Shown: positions 46,767 to 54,375, counted from the stretch's first letter. The stretch is DNA of 61,944 nucleotides from an uncultured Lachnospiraceae bacterium (GCA_949948735.1 CATLGV010000023.1:1-61944); one strand, 5' to 3'. Translations and numbers: made by a program. Notes: generated from the letters alone by a model not told the origin.

Positions 46767-47675
46767 ATGTTTAATCCAATTGATGCTGTCGGTGAGTGGT
46801 GGGCAGGAGTACTGAACAATATGTGCAAATCCATGTACGACGGAATGTATAACGTAGCTGACAGCTGGTTTCAGGGCATGTTCGAAGACCTAAACGGGAT
46901 GATAATGGATTCATCCGCATACATAACGCAGAGTCCGGAGGAATGGAATGCCACGGGTTTTGCATTTATAAAGAGCATAGCGGAGAATATCTGTATCCCG
47001 ATAGCGGGATGCATGATAACCTTCGTTTTCTGCCTGGAGCTGGTTCACATGATTCAGGAGAATAACCAGATGCATCCCATCACGCCAGAGCGCATAATGC
47101 TGGTACTGATAAAACTGTGTATTTTTATATATATCGCAAGCAAGTCGTTTGATATCGTGATGGGAATATTTGAAATCGGGAGCTGGGCGTCTGCGCAGGT
47201 AAACTCGGCTACTGCCGGAGAACTGGGCAGCATTGATTTAGATAAGATATTGATAACTCCAGCCTCGTATGGCTTTACGGAAATTTTCGGCATGCTGGCC
47301 AACATGCTCCTGATCATTGTAGCGCGGGTCATCGTCTACATACTAGCCGCAGCGATCTTTATCAAGGTTAATCTCTGGTACATGGAGATGCTGATCTATA
47401 TGTCGGCGTCCCCTATACCGATGTCAACCTTCCTCCACAGAGAATGGGGACAAATCGGAAATAATTATGTGAGAAAAATGATAGCAGTATGTTTCGAAGG
47501 CTTTTTCATGCTGATAGCCTTCGGGCTGTACAGCGCGCTTGTGACCAATCTCGCATTTTCAGACGGCGATGAGTTTATCTTCAAACTGGCGCTGACAATC
47601 GGTTGCGGCGCCGCGCTGTTCTTTACCCTGTGCAAATCGGGAAATATATCAGCCAGCATATTCAATGCACACTGA
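46767..47675 (+). CDS. VirB6/TrbL-like conjugal transfer membrane protein
   Basis: A 302-residue protein with an N-terminal amphipathic region (MFNPIDAVGEWWAGVL) and about six hydrophobic helices between residues 70 and 295. This layout and the SPIPMSTFLHREWGQIGNNY segment match the TrbL/VirB6-type subunit of Tn916/Tn1549-like elements of Clostridia, an inner-membrane part of the type IV secretion channel. The ATG at 46767 has AAAGGAGG. No other secretion gene is nearby, so it is an orphan, possibly a relic of a larger element or a module that works with a helper element. Confidence 0.8.
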   Translation: MFNPIDAVGEWWAGVLNNMCKSMYDGMYNVADSWFQGMFEDLNGMIMDSSAYITQSPEEWNATGFAFIKSIAENICIPIAGCMITFVFCLELVHMIQENNQMHPITPERIMLVLIKLCIFIYIASKSFDIVMGIFEIGSWASAQVNSATAGELGSIDLDKILITPASYGFTEIFGMLANMLLIIVARVIVYILAAAIFIKVNLWYMEMLIYMSASPIPMSTFLHREWGQIGNNYVRKMIAVCFEGFFMLIAFGLYSALVTNLAFSDGDEFIFKLALTIGCGAALFFTLCKSGNISASIFNAH

Positions 47676-47693
47676 ATATGCGATGTCGCATAA

Positions 47694-47850
47694 TAAAGCA
47701 ACTACTTATAACCCGCAAAAGGGGTGCAGGGGATTCCCCTGCTGGGGTTGAGGGGCAAAGCCCTCACAAGTTTCCAACAATCTGCTTGCAGATTTTGGTA
47801 TAACTTGCTACACCAATTGACTTTTGGTGTTTCCAGACGGAAACGCCATT
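47694..47850 (+). promoter_or_regulatory. Putative oriT region of element A
   Basis: The non-coding stretch before the MobV gene has several short hairpins: GCAGGGGATTCCCCTGC (47726-47742), ATCTGCTTGCAGAT (47780-47793), and ACACCAA/TTGGTGT (47810-47830) preceded by TATAACTTGCT. MobV relaxases nick at such a site next to their own gene. The exact nick site is not assigned. Confidence 0.6.
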
Positions 47851-47883
47851 AGAAATTTGGTGTGAGAAAGGACGTGAATCATT

Positions 47884-48933
47884 ATGGCACACTGTAAAAA
47901 GGCTACGCGTGGTGCGATGGGACACTTGATGAAGCATTACGAACGAAGCAGGGATGAAAACGGAGAATATATCAAATTTGGCAATCTGCAGATAGACTCC
48001 GGCCGAACTCACCTGAATTACAACCTCGCACCGGAGCATGACCAACTGGATTTTATGCAGAACCGGCTAAAAGAAGTCAGTGTACTAAACCGTAAAGATG
48101 TAAATGTCATGTGCAGCTGGGTTGTAACCGCTCCAAAGGAGCTTCCTGAAGCATACCACAAAGAATTTTTTGAACGAACTTATAATTTCCTGAAGAACCG
48201 ATATTCTCCGGATGAGAAAAATATTATATCCGCCTACGTTCACCTGGATGAGGCTACACCGCATATGCATTTTGCATTTATTCCGGTAACGTATGACCCA
48301 AAAAAAGGGCGGGAAAAGGTATCCGCGAAAGAAGTAATCAACCGGGCAGACCTAAATACATTCCACAGAGACCTTCAGGAAGAAATGGACCGGTTTTCAA
48401 AAGATTATAACTATGAATTTGAATGCAGCATTTTAAACGGGGCTACCGCCGGAGGTAATAAAACGATTCAGGAATTAAAAACAGAGCTTCTAAAAGACCT
48501 AAATGAACAGGAAGCAGAGCACCTAAACGAGCTTATGGCATGTGTGTCGAAACAACAAGACTCTCTTGAAAGGGTTGAGCATAACAATAAAATGCTCTTA
48601 AAACGTCACAGAAGGCTCCAGAATGAAGTTTTAGGCCTTCAGTCGGACAAGGACTCGTTGGAACACAGCATAGACGATTTTAAGGCAAAATGGAGTGTTC
48701 TTAGCGATAACGAAAAAATATTGTCGCAATTATTTATTAACAGCCCCAAAATCAAGCCCATGTTTGACAAATTCTGCTCTGTTTATAAACAATATCTCCA
48801 AGACCAGCAAGAGAAACGCAAAAGCGTCAGGGCTTCCCTGTCCAGCTATCAGAAGAAAGCCAAAGACATTGATGCCAATTCCCCTCCCCAAAATCGAGAG
48901 CATAATAAATATCCAGGACATTTTGAACGTTAA
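47884..48933 (+). CDS. MobV/Pre-type relaxase
   Basis: A 349-residue mobilization relaxase. The N-terminal domain has NLAPEHDQLDFM and the three-histidine signature HLDEATPHMHFAFIPV (about residues 120-135), then a coiled-coil tail from about residue 210 (NEQEAEHLNELMA). It nicks oriT and leads the strand during mobilization. The ATG at 47884 begins MAHCKKATRG after GAAAGGACGTG. It is followed by a strong terminator. Confidence 0.9.
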   Translation: MAHCKKATRGAMGHLMKHYERSRDENGEYIKFGNLQIDSGRTHLNYNLAPEHDQLDFMQNRLKEVSVLNRKDVNVMCSWVVTAPKELPEAYHKEFFERTYNFLKNRYSPDEKNIISAYVHLDEATPHMHFAFIPVTYDPKKGREKVSAKEVINRADLNTFHRDLQEEMDRFSKDYNYEFECSILNGATAGGNKTIQELKTELLKDLNEQEAEHLNELMACVSKQQDSLERVEHNNKMLLKRHRRLQNEVLGLQSDKDSLEHSIDDFKAKWSVLSDNEKILSQLFINSPKIKPMFDKFCSVYKQYLQDQQEKRKSVRASLSSYQKKAKDIDANSPPQNREHNKYPGHFER

Positions 48934-48937
48934 ACAG

Positions 48938-48990
48938 TAAAAGCCCTCTTGTAACCCTGTCGCATACAGGGATTGCAAAAAGGGCTTTTA
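48938..48990 (+). terminator. Terminator of the MobV gene
   Basis: AAAAGCCCT and AGGGCTTTT enclose an inner CCTGT/ACAGG stem, making a long hairpin just after the relaxase stop. Confidence 0.8.
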
Positions 48991-49148
48991 TTGCCAGGAA
49001 TATGATGCAGATGTGAGAGCGAAGCGGCTCACATATAGCATCGCGTGGCCACTCATCGGCGCGAATTGCTTCGGACACATATCTGCAGATAGGCTCCCGC
49101 TCATCCGGAAAACAGTGTCAAACGCGGGATAAATGCGAAACGATTAGT

Positions 49149-49766
49149 TTAATTCTTCGCGTTTATTGAATCTTCTATCGCCTTTAATTCATCATCCTGA
49201 AGAAGAATTTCTTTCAAAAAATCCGGGTCATATGCTGTTTCCAGCTCCTCAATAAGCTTTTTGGCCATTTTGAAGCCATCGATAAACCCCATGTAAAGGC
49301 ATTCGCATTCTAACCAGCCTATTTTATCCTGCATCTTCAGTATCTGTTCCTGGTTTAGAAAATCTTTGATTCCCGTTTCTATGTCACTTTCCACGAGTGC
49401 CAACCGCTTATTTTCCGTGACGTCAGTAAAATATTGGGAATATTTTTCCCTGCAGGTGAAATAGAGTTCACTCAGTAAGGGTGTTTTTGTCGCTCTCCTA
49501 CTCTGCATCAAATGTTTGGTTTCCTGTTCGTCCAGGCTTTTTATAAACTTCTGTTCCATACGGATTTTCTCTTGCTGCGTCCACAACAAGTCATGGGCAC
49601 AGCTAAGCAAAATGTACATGTTATCTTCGGATAACCGATCCATGTGTTTCAAAATATTTTTTCTAACCCTCAATTGTGTCTGATTCTGGAAAGGTTCTTT
49701 TTCGTTTATTTTGTTCTCTCCCCCTCCAAGGCTACTGTTTTCTTTGATTCTGTCGTTTTTTTTCAT
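49149..49766 (-). CDS. Hypothetical protein of element A
   Basis: I do not recognise a family. The 205-residue product is charged and largely helical (NILKHMDRLSEDNMYILLSC and LNQEQILKMQDKIGWLECEC), with no signal or membrane segment. The ATG at 49766 has GGAAGGGATACAG. A hairpin (GAAGGTGT/ACACCTTC, 49789-49818) lies in its 5' leader. It follows the integrase on the same strand, so it may share its transcript. Confidence 0.65.
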   Translation of the reverse strand: MKKNDRIKENSSLGGGENKINEKEPFQNQTQLRVRKNILKHMDRLSEDNMYILLSCAHDLLWTQQEKIRMEQKFIKSLDEQETKHLMQSRRATKTPLLSELYFTCREKYSQYFTDVTENKRLALVESDIETGIKDFLNQEQILKMQDKIGWLECECLYMGFIDGFKMAKKLIEELETAYDPDFLKEILLQDDELKAIEDSINAKN

Positions 49767-49876
49767 CTGTATCCCTTCCCTTCTCCCCGAAGGTGTGATA
49801 CAATTAATAAACACCTTCGGGTGGTTGGTGGGGTGCTCTTCTGGTTGCTAGGCCTTTGGGAGCACCCCGTTAATAG

Positions 49877-50935
49877 TTACATAAGCGTATTCAGCATATC
49901 GGCAATTTCTTTCTGCTTGTTCGGGTATAAATGCCCGTACACATTCATTGTCGTATTAATCGAATCATGTCCCACTCTTTCCGCTATGGCCAGCGGCGAC
50001 ACCCCTTTTTCAATCAACAGCGCAATATGTGAATGCCGAAGGTCGTGTACCCTGATGCGCCTGAGTCCTGCTATTTTGGCATTTTTGACAATCTTTTTCT
50101 GTACTGCCCTGTCCGTGATCCGGAACAGGCGATCCTCCGGATCCATTCCACCATAAAACAATTTTGTATACCCCTGCAGGCTTTTAGACAAAGTTTCCGG
50201 CATACTTACACTTCTGACCGAAGCTTCCGTTTTGGGTTTTGTAATGACGTCCTTCCCGTCATGCCGATAGTATGTTTTGCTAATCGATATCTGCATACTC
50301 CCAAAGTCTATATCACTAAGCGTCAAAGCAAGGGCTTCTCCCACTCTACAGCCTGTCCAGAACAAAACATCAAAAAGTGTCTTGTACAGTATTTCCCCTT
50401 TCTGAAAAGACCGGCTAAATTGTTTGTATTCGTCAATCGTCCAGAAGCTCAATTCCCGAGCGTCGGAACGCCCTATCTTATTCACCTTTTTGCAAGGGTT
50501 ATCGTTCAAACCATAAAGCTTTTCTGCGTGGTTAAAGATTGCTGTTAACTGGTTCTGCAGCATCCGCAGATATGTAGGTGAATAATTCTGCTCCAGCAAT
50601 AAATTCTGCCACTGGATGATGTCTGAAGGCTTAATTGTGTTCATAGGTCGGTTTTCAAAAAATGGAAGAACCTTTGCCTCAATCATGTACCTTTTATTTT
50701 TTATCGACCGTTCTTTAAGCCGATTATCCTTATCGTTAAAATACACCTCAACAAATGATTTAAAGGTCATATCCATATTGGCGGACTGTTTCTGGAGAAA
50801 TTCCCGTTCCCATGCCAGGGCTTCCTTCCTGGTTGCAAAACCACGCTTCAGCTTTTGCCGGTGCTCTCCTGTCCAGCATTGATAACGCACACTGATATAC
50901 CACGTGTTCCGCTGCTCATCCTTATAGGCAGGCAA
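49877..50935 (-). CDS. Tyrosine recombinase (integrase) of element A
   Basis: A 352-residue integrase. An N-terminal arm-binding domain (NTWYISVRYQCWTGEHRQKL) is followed by a SAM-like core-binding domain (about 55-150). The catalytic domain has TGCRVGEAL (Arg near 195), VHDLRHSH (His-x-x-Arg near 300), GHDSINTT (His) and VYGHLYP (Tyr near 332). It should recombine the tuf-end site. It is the last gene of the unit excisionase-HTH-integrase, 15 nt after the HTH gene. It is clearly related to the second integrase at the window end. Confidence 0.93.
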   Translation of the reverse strand: MPAYKDEQRNTWYISVRYQCWTGEHRQKLKRGFATRKEALAWEREFLQKQSANMDMTFKSFVEVYFNDKDNRLKERSIKNKRYMIEAKVLPFFENRPMNTIKPSDIIQWQNLLLEQNYSPTYLRMLQNQLTAIFNHAEKLYGLNDNPCKKVNKIGRSDARELSFWTIDEYKQFSRSFQKGEILYKTLFDVLFWTGCRVGEALALTLSDIDFGSMQISISKTYYRHDGKDVITKPKTEASVRSVSMPETLSKSLQGYTKLFYGGMDPEDRLFRITDRAVQKKIVKNAKIAGLRRIRVHDLRHSHIALLIEKGVSPLAIAERVGHDSINTTMNVYGHLYPNKQKEIADMLNTLM

Positions 50936-50950
50936 CCTAAACCACCTCCT

Positions 50951-51526
50951 CTATTCGTTTTCTGTATCCGGATTATTTGCCAGTAAATCCAATTCGAGTT
51001 GCTGATAGTCATAGTCGCAATCCTGATGCTGCATAAACCGGTTAAATTGATTCCCCTGTTTTTTTGATTCGCGCGCGCGCACGCGCGTATTATATATATT
51101 ATTATTATAATTATATATATGTTTATTATTAGACGTATTATATACGTGTTCCGTTACGGTACTCGTACGTGTTCCGTTACGGTACTCGTCACGTGTTCCG
51201 TTACGGTACTCGTTGTCATCTGAATCACTCGGTAAAATACAGAAGTATTTATACTGACTGATTGCTCCGCGTTTTCTTACCAGCTTCTTGCCAATCAGCT
51301 TTTTACACTCCATTCGTTTTAGCAGCTCGCTACAGCGATGCCTTGTTATCCCGAGCCACGCAGCAATATAAGATTGTTTACAGGTAAGATACTGTCCTTC
51401 TGTCTGTGAAAATCCGTAAATCAACGCATAAGCAATTAATTCGTTATTTGTTTCGATTTCGGAAATATTCCGCATCCAGCCAGTAATCGTTATATGTTGA
51501 GTAGCACTTATGGTAGTCTTTTTCAT
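50951..51526 (-). CDS. HTH replication/control protein with internal iterons
   Basis: A 191-residue protein. An N-terminal winged-helix-like domain (LIAYALIYGFSQTEGQYLTC, YIAAWLGITRHRCSELLKRM) resembles small replication-initiation or transfer-control proteins of Firmicutes elements. Residues about 105-130 repeat EYRNGTR/TVTEH and are encoded by three 23-bp DNA repeats; an Asn-rich linker follows. The ATG at 51526 overlaps the previous gene by 4 nt. The DNA repeats suggest a role at an origin, but this is inference. Confidence 0.7.
   Translation of the reverse strand: MKKTTISATQHITITGWMRNISEIETNNELIAYALIYGFSQTEGQYLTCKQSYIAAWLGITRHRCSELLKRMECKKLIGKKLVRKRGAISQYKYFCILPSDSDDNEYRNGTRDEYRNGTRTSTVTEHVYNTSNNKHIYNYNNNIYNTRVRARESKKQGNQFNRFMQHQDCDYDYQQLELDLLANNPDTENE
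51070..51213. repeat. Iterons with GC-alternating and AT-rich tracts
   Basis: Three 23-bp direct repeats (51144-51166, 51167-51189, 51191-51213), each starting ACGTGTTCCGTTACGG, adjoin a 50-bp nearly pure A/T tract (51088-51140) and an 18-bp CG/CA alternating tract (51070-51087). All lie inside the HTH gene. The layout is that of a replication origin with iterons and an unwinding region. Confidence 0.75.
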
Positions 51527-51741
51527 GTATGTTCCCTGTTTTCCTTTACCTCCTTCAGTGTCTCTGGTTCCTCTCCAAAAATCATTTTGAAAAAATACTT
51601 CCGCGGGATTTTTCCCTGCTGTGTCAAAAAGCCCTGTTTTTTCAATTCCTCGTTTGCTTCACGAATAATCATGTAAGCCTTTTGACGCGAGCAGCAACAG
51701 GCCTCTCTTACATCGTCAACATTTAAAAACATTTTTTCCAT
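51523..51741 (-). CDS. Excisionase-like small DNA-binding protein
   Basis: A 72-residue protein (MEKMFLNVDDVREACCCSRQ) with an N-terminal winged helix like MerR/Xis folds (VDDVREACCCSRQKAYMIIR). The ATG at 51741 has GGAGGTAAACTAC. It overlaps the HTH gene by 4 nt and lies upstream of the integrase in the same unit, the usual place of an excision factor. A general transcription regulator is the alternative. Confidence 0.65.
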   Translation of the reverse strand: MEKMFLNVDDVREACCCSRQKAYMIIREANEELKKQGFLTQQGKIPRKYFFKMIFGEEPETLKEVKENREHT

Positions 51742-51909
51742 GTAGTTTACCTCCTTCTTTTTCAGCACGTATAACGTGCTGTTTTCTTTGCTATAGTCTA
51801 CAATACATTTGATGTGCTGTCAATCTTTTTTATCCAAATACTTCTTTTTTATTCCCTTTTATGTTAAAATAGTTTCAAAAAGAAACTGTGATTACATTGA
51901 GGACATTTT

Positions 51910-52431
51910 ATGACAATCGGTGAAAACATTAGGCGAATCAGAACTCAAAGGGGCTTAACACAGGCGGAATTAGGACGCCTTATAGGAATATCAGAATCTG
52001 CCGTTAGGCGCTATGAGCTTAACTCATCAATACCACGTATCAATCGTCTTGAAGCCATTGCTTATGCTTTAGGTGTTAATGCCCAAGTTCTGCTCAATGC
52101 AGACTTTGATAACATAACTACTATGCACCGCCTGTTTCAAACATTTCGCCAATACGGCGGTTACTTTGATGATACTGGAAAACTTCAGTTCCATAAATTG
52201 AATCTATCTGCATGGCGGAAACAATGGAATATATACCAGGAAGAGCTGCGGGCTGCTGAAACCATACCAGATAAACAGTTACGTGAATATGCCATAGAAG
52301 ATGCGGAGGACAAGTTCAATTGGTGGATGGACACTTATCCCAAATCAGATGCTTTTAATATAGACTTTGAGAAATCTTTAGAAAATTATCGCAAGCTGAA
52401 GAATAAACGCCGAGACAAAGGAAATACTTGA
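51910..52431 (+). CDS. XRE-family transcriptional regulator
   Basis: A 173-residue repressor-like protein with an N-terminal Cro/C1 HTH (IGENIRRIRTQRGLTQAELG and RLIGISESAVRRYELNSSIP, about residues 2-45) and a helical C-terminal domain. It is divergent from the xis-HTH-int unit and so is the likely switch of element A. Its stop codon overlaps the -35 box of the downstream antisense RNA promoter. Its last 24 codons are copied in the downstream duplication. Confidence 0.88.
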   Translation: MTIGENIRRIRTQRGLTQAELGRLIGISESAVRRYELNSSIPRINRLEAIAYALGVNAQVLLNADFDNITTMHRLFQTFRQYGGYFDDTGKLQFHKLNLSAWRKQWNIYQEELRAAETIPDKQLREYAIEDAEDKFNWWMDTYPKSDAFNIDFEKSLENYRKLKNKRRDKGNT

Positions 52432-52456
52432 TAATACCTTTTGCATATGCTATAAT
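52428..52456 (+). promoter_or_regulatory. Promoter of antisense RNA 1
   Basis: TTGATA, a 17-nt spacer, then TATAAT, overlapping the XRE stop codon. Confidence 0.75.
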
Positions 52457-52462
52457 ATGCCT

Positions 52463-52535
52463 AGGCAAAAGTTATAAGGTGTCCGTAAGGGCAACAAATT
52501 CCCCGCGAGTTCGCACCTCGCGGGGAATTTTATTC
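52463..52535 (+). ncRNA. Antitoxin antisense RNA 1 (par RNA II-like)
   Basis: A short RNA of about 70 nt ending in the hairpin AATTCCCCGCGAG/CTCGCGGGGAATT (52497-52528) and TTATT. Its 5' part (52467-52489, AAAAGTTATAAGGTGTCCG) is a direct repeat of 52643-52666, the start region of the opposite-strand toxin ORF 1. It can therefore pair with that mRNA over its ribosome-binding region. Confidence 0.7.
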
Positions 52536-52576
52536 CGTTTTGGCAAGGGTGGCTTATGCCCTAGGCTGATTGCCTG

Positions 52577-52663
52577 TTACTTCTCCCTGTCCAACCATTT
52601 GCAAATGCAGTAGGCAACTACACTCGCCGCAACAGAGATGATAAAAGTTATAAGGTTTTCCGT
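52577..52663 (-). pseudogene. Fst-like type I toxin 1, start codon lost
   Basis: A 28-codon frame with hydrophobic core ITFIISVAASVVAYCIC and polar end KWLDREK, the shape of small membrane toxins of the Fst/Ldr type. At the position of the ATG in the sister gene there is ACG, and a TGA lies just upstream in frame, so no ordinary start exists. The ribosome site (AAAGGGGGG) and promoter (52710-52738) remain. It is either a recently silenced toxin or one translated from ACG at very low level. Confidence 0.65.
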
Positions 52664-52709
52664 AAGTCAACCCCCCTTTCCTTGCCTGTATAGGGGTGGC
52701 AACACCGCC

Positions 52710-52738
52710 ATTATATTATTTTTCTCCGGATTTATCAA
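52710..52738 (-). promoter_or_regulatory. Promoter of toxin mRNA 1
   Basis: The minus strand reads TTGATA, a 17-nt spacer, then TATAAT, convergent with antisense RNA 1. Confidence 0.75.
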
Positions 52739-52829
52739 GCCCCTTCAATCAGGACGGAATTATAGACTTTGAGAAGTCTTTAGAAAACTATCACAAGCTG
52801 AAGAATAAACACTGAAACAAAGGAAATAC

Positions 52830-52858
52830 TTGATAATGCCTTTTGCATATGCTATAAT
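52830..52858 (+). promoter_or_regulatory. Promoter of antisense RNA 2
   Basis: TTGATA, a 17-nt spacer, then TATAAT, nearly identical to promoter 1 at 52428. Confidence 0.75.
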
Positions 52859-52864
52859 ATGCCT

Positions 52865-52938
52865 AGGCAAAAAGAGACAATATGTTTCCATATTGGCACA
52901 AAGCGAACCCCTGGAGTTGCAGCTCCAGGGGTTCTTTT
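52865..52938 (+). ncRNA. Antitoxin antisense RNA 2 (par RNA II-like)
   Basis: A short RNA ending in the hairpin GAACCCCTGGAG/CTCCAGGGGTTC (52905-52934) and TTTT. Its 5' part (52869-52891, AAAAAGAGACAATATG...) repeats 53016-53038, which covers the start codon of toxin 2. The pairing segment differs from that of unit 1, so each RNA should recognise only its own toxin mRNA. Confidence 0.72.
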
Positions 52939-52941
52939 GGG

Positions 52942-53037
52942 CTAGTTGTCTTTGTCATTGCTGTCTAACCACTTGCAGATGAGGTGGCAAGCCACACCCG
53001 CCATAACAGCAACCCAAAAAGAGACAATGCTTTCCAT
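52942..53037 (-). CDS. Fst-like type I toxin 2
   Basis: A 31-residue peptide: MESIVSFWVAVMAGVACHLI, then CKWLDSNDKDN. One hydrophobic helix (about residues 4-20) is followed by a charged tail, as in Fst/Ldr membrane toxins. The ATG at 53037 has AAGGAGGTGCTGT, and a consensus promoter lies at 53085-53113. The antisense RNA of the same unit covers the ribosome site. It should damage the membrane if not silenced and so stabilise the element. Too short for normal gene calling. Confidence 0.78.
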   Translation of the reverse strand: MESIVSFWVAVMAGVACHLICKWLDSNDKDN

Positions 53038-53084
53038 ACAGCACCTCCTTCCCAGTTGCCCGGTATAGGAGAGACAACACCGCC

Positions 53085-53113
53085 ATTATATTATCTTTTT
53101 CCGAACTTATCAA
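53085..53113 (-). promoter_or_regulatory. Promoter of toxin mRNA 2
   Basis: The minus strand reads TTGATA, a 17-nt spacer, then TATAAT, matching the unit 1 toxin promoter. Confidence 0.78.
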
Positions 53114-53153
53114 GCCCCTTCAATCAGGACGGAATTTTACAAAAATAAATTTT

Positions 53154-53172
53154 TGTTATCATTTTGTTATCA
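53154..53172 (+). promoter_or_regulatory. Right integrase arm-type repeats of element A
   Basis: TGTTATCA at 53154 and 53165, the same 8-mer and 11-bp spacing as at 46641, ending 85 bp before att copy 2. Confidence 0.55.
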
Positions 53173-53256
53173 CAACCCTTCATTTTCCCCAGACCATGAA
53201 AAAAGGACTTCCCAAGAAAATCCCGGAAAGCCCTGTAAATTCAAGCAATATTCAAA

Positions 53257-53310
53257 TTACTCAATAATCGTAGCCACACGACCAGAACCAACTGTCCTAC
53301 CACCCTCACG
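53257..53310 (-). repeat. tuf: tuf 3'-end copy 2 (att site between elements A and B)
   Basis: Again encodes REGGRTVGSGRVATIIE and a stop on the minus strand, with no tuf body upstream. It marks the right end of element A and the left end of element B. Five of 54 positions differ from copy 1. Confidence 0.85.
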
Positions 53311-53412
53311 GTATTTGAATAGCGTTTTTTGTGATATTTTCTATGCTTTTTATTGCGGAAAACAGCGTAAAATCGTTGTTTTTGTGTGGCGTATTTTTAT
53401 TTGCATGATTTC

Positions 53413-53431
53413 TTGGCACCGTTTTGGCACC
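53413..53431 (+). promoter_or_regulatory. Left integrase arm-type repeats of element B
   Basis: TTGGCACC at 53413 and 53424, 11-bp spacing. Related pairs occur at 44427-44444 and 46178-46195, likely traces of older related elements. Confidence 0.55.
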
Positions 53432-53446
53432 AAAATTTCCTATAGC

Positions 53447-53914
53447 CTATAACCGCTGCTTCAATACATCATAAAAACGCTCAACTTTCCTTTGTTGGAA
53501 AGCTGCTTCTTCATATATTGGACGGAATTTTTGATATTCCTGTTCAACATCATTACTTGCTGAAACATATTTGCGAATATCCGCAACTTTCTTCAAACGA
53601 GGCCAATATTGCAAAAAATCTGGCAACATTACATCTTCCTTCAAAAAGGTTGCAGTTGGCATATCTACCTGTGCTGCCATTCCAACCTCAAATGGCACCC
53701 ACTGTGATAATCGTGTAATTGATGACATAACAACAATAATGTCTGAACAATTATTGAGACTATCTCGTATATGGTCTGTCAATTCTTTTCCATTCTGTGT
53801 CATAGATTCATCTAAAACATCAAGATAGTACGCAACATTACATGATTTTAGCTCATTTGCAATCTGATTAGCAGTAAATGAGTCCTCCTGTTTGTGAGAT
53901 ATAAATACTTTCAC
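53447..53914 (-). CDS. TIR-domain protein (putative Thoeris signal synthase)
   Basis: A 155-residue TIR protein. KVFISHKQEDSFTANQIANE is strand A and box 1; QWVPFEVGMA (glutamate near residue 77) carries the NADase glutamate and the W-x-x-x-E-like motif. The GTG at 53914 is preferred because AGGAGAGG lies 8 nt upstream; a GTG three codons earlier touches the ribosome site. It is the last gene of the caspase/TIR-like/TIR unit on the minus strand. TIR enzymes of Thoeris make cyclic ADP-ribose-type signals from NAD on phage infection. Confidence 0.82.
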   Translation of the reverse strand: MKVFISHKQEDSFTANQIANELKSCNVAYYLDVLDESMTQNGKELTDHIRDSLNNCSDIIVVMSSITRLSQWVPFEVGMAAQVDMPTATFLKEDVMLPDFLQYWPRLKKVADIRKYVSASNDVEQEYQKFRPIYEEAAFQQRKVERFYDVLKQRL

Positions 53915-53969
53915 ACTTTTCACCTCTCCTCAAAAAATTTCTCTTTTTTCGCCAAAGCAGACTATCTTT

Positions 53970-54350
53970 TTAAACATTAGCAGTAATCCATGCCTCTAAA
54001 GAATCTTTCCGTTTAGATACCACCTGAATACCTAAATTTGCAATTTCACTACTTGTACTTTCAGTAATTTTTACTGCAACGACTGGTTTCCCTATATCAA
54101 CAGCAAACTTTATCTCTTCAATAGCCATCCCCGCATTATTTGCCGGACGATTTGAACATACTACCACGCTAGCATAACGAATCTGTCTTTTTATCTGTGG
54201 ATCTACATTATATCGTCTGTCGATACTATCAAATGGTGAACTACTTGGAACAGAATAATCTCTTACTGCAAATTTTGTTCTGTCTAACAGCGCACTAATC
54301 TCTGAATAATCCTCATTATTCCAACGATGCGGTATAAACACGTTAATCAT
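53970..54350 (-). CDS. TIR-like (ThsB/DUF1863-type) protein
   Basis: A 126-residue protein starting MINVFIPHRWNNEDYSEI, with PQIKRQIRYASVVVCSNRPA and AIEEIKFAVDIGKPVVAVKI. This is the MTH538 TIR-like fold found in ThsB proteins of Thoeris. The glutamate of the EEIKFA segment is in the place of the catalytic residue. The ATG at 54350 has GGAGGG. It lies 25 nt after the caspase gene and 55 nt before the second TIR gene. It may make or sense a nucleotide signal. Confidence 0.75.
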   Translation of the reverse strand: MINVFIPHRWNNEDYSEISALLDRTKFAVRDYSVPSSSPFDSIDRRYNVDPQIKRQIRYASVVVCSNRPANNAGMAIEEIKFAVDIGKPVVAVKITESTSSEIANLGIQVVSKRKDSLEAWITANV

Positions 54351-54375
54351 TTTAATATTCCCTCCATAATCTTAT

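Larger units (their letters stand above)
52359..53135. repeat. Tandem duplication of a toxin-antitoxin unit
   Basis: Unit 1 (52359-52760) and unit 2 (52761-53135) are similar along their length. Both start TATAGACTTTGAGAA and end CCCCTTCAATCAGGACGGAAT. Each contains the 3' end of the XRE gene, a plus-strand promoter, a short RNA with terminator, and a minus-strand small ORF with its promoter. In unit 2 the XRE piece is a truncated relic with an early stop. Promoters are kept, while the RNA pairing segments and terminator stems have diverged. Confidence 0.85.
46485..53310. mobile_element. Integrative mobilizable element A
   Basis: About 6.8 kb bounded by tuf 3'-end repeats. Inside both ends lie TGTTATCA direct repeats at 11-bp spacing (46641-46659 and 53154-53172), likely integrase arm sites. 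Contents: VirB6/TrbL-like gene, oriT-like region, MobV relaxase, unknown gene, tyrosine integrase, iteron-bearing HTH gene, excisionase-like gene, XRE regulator, and a duplicated type I toxin-antitoxin locus. It lacks a full conjugation set, so it should be mobilised in trans. Confidence 0.78.

Noticed and set aside
51144..51213. CRISPR array
   Set aside because: Three 23-bp repeats are directly adjacent with no unique spacers, inside a coding frame; no cas genes are present. Iterons fit better.
52428..52613. 61-residue plus-strand ORF after the XRE gene
   Set aside because: It is made of the antisense RNA, its terminator and the reverse of toxin 1; the RNA explanation fits much better.
53153..53452. 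99-residue plus-strand ORF over the second tuf end
   Set aside because: It is antisense to the tuf 3' fragment and crosses the att and arm repeats; not a gene.
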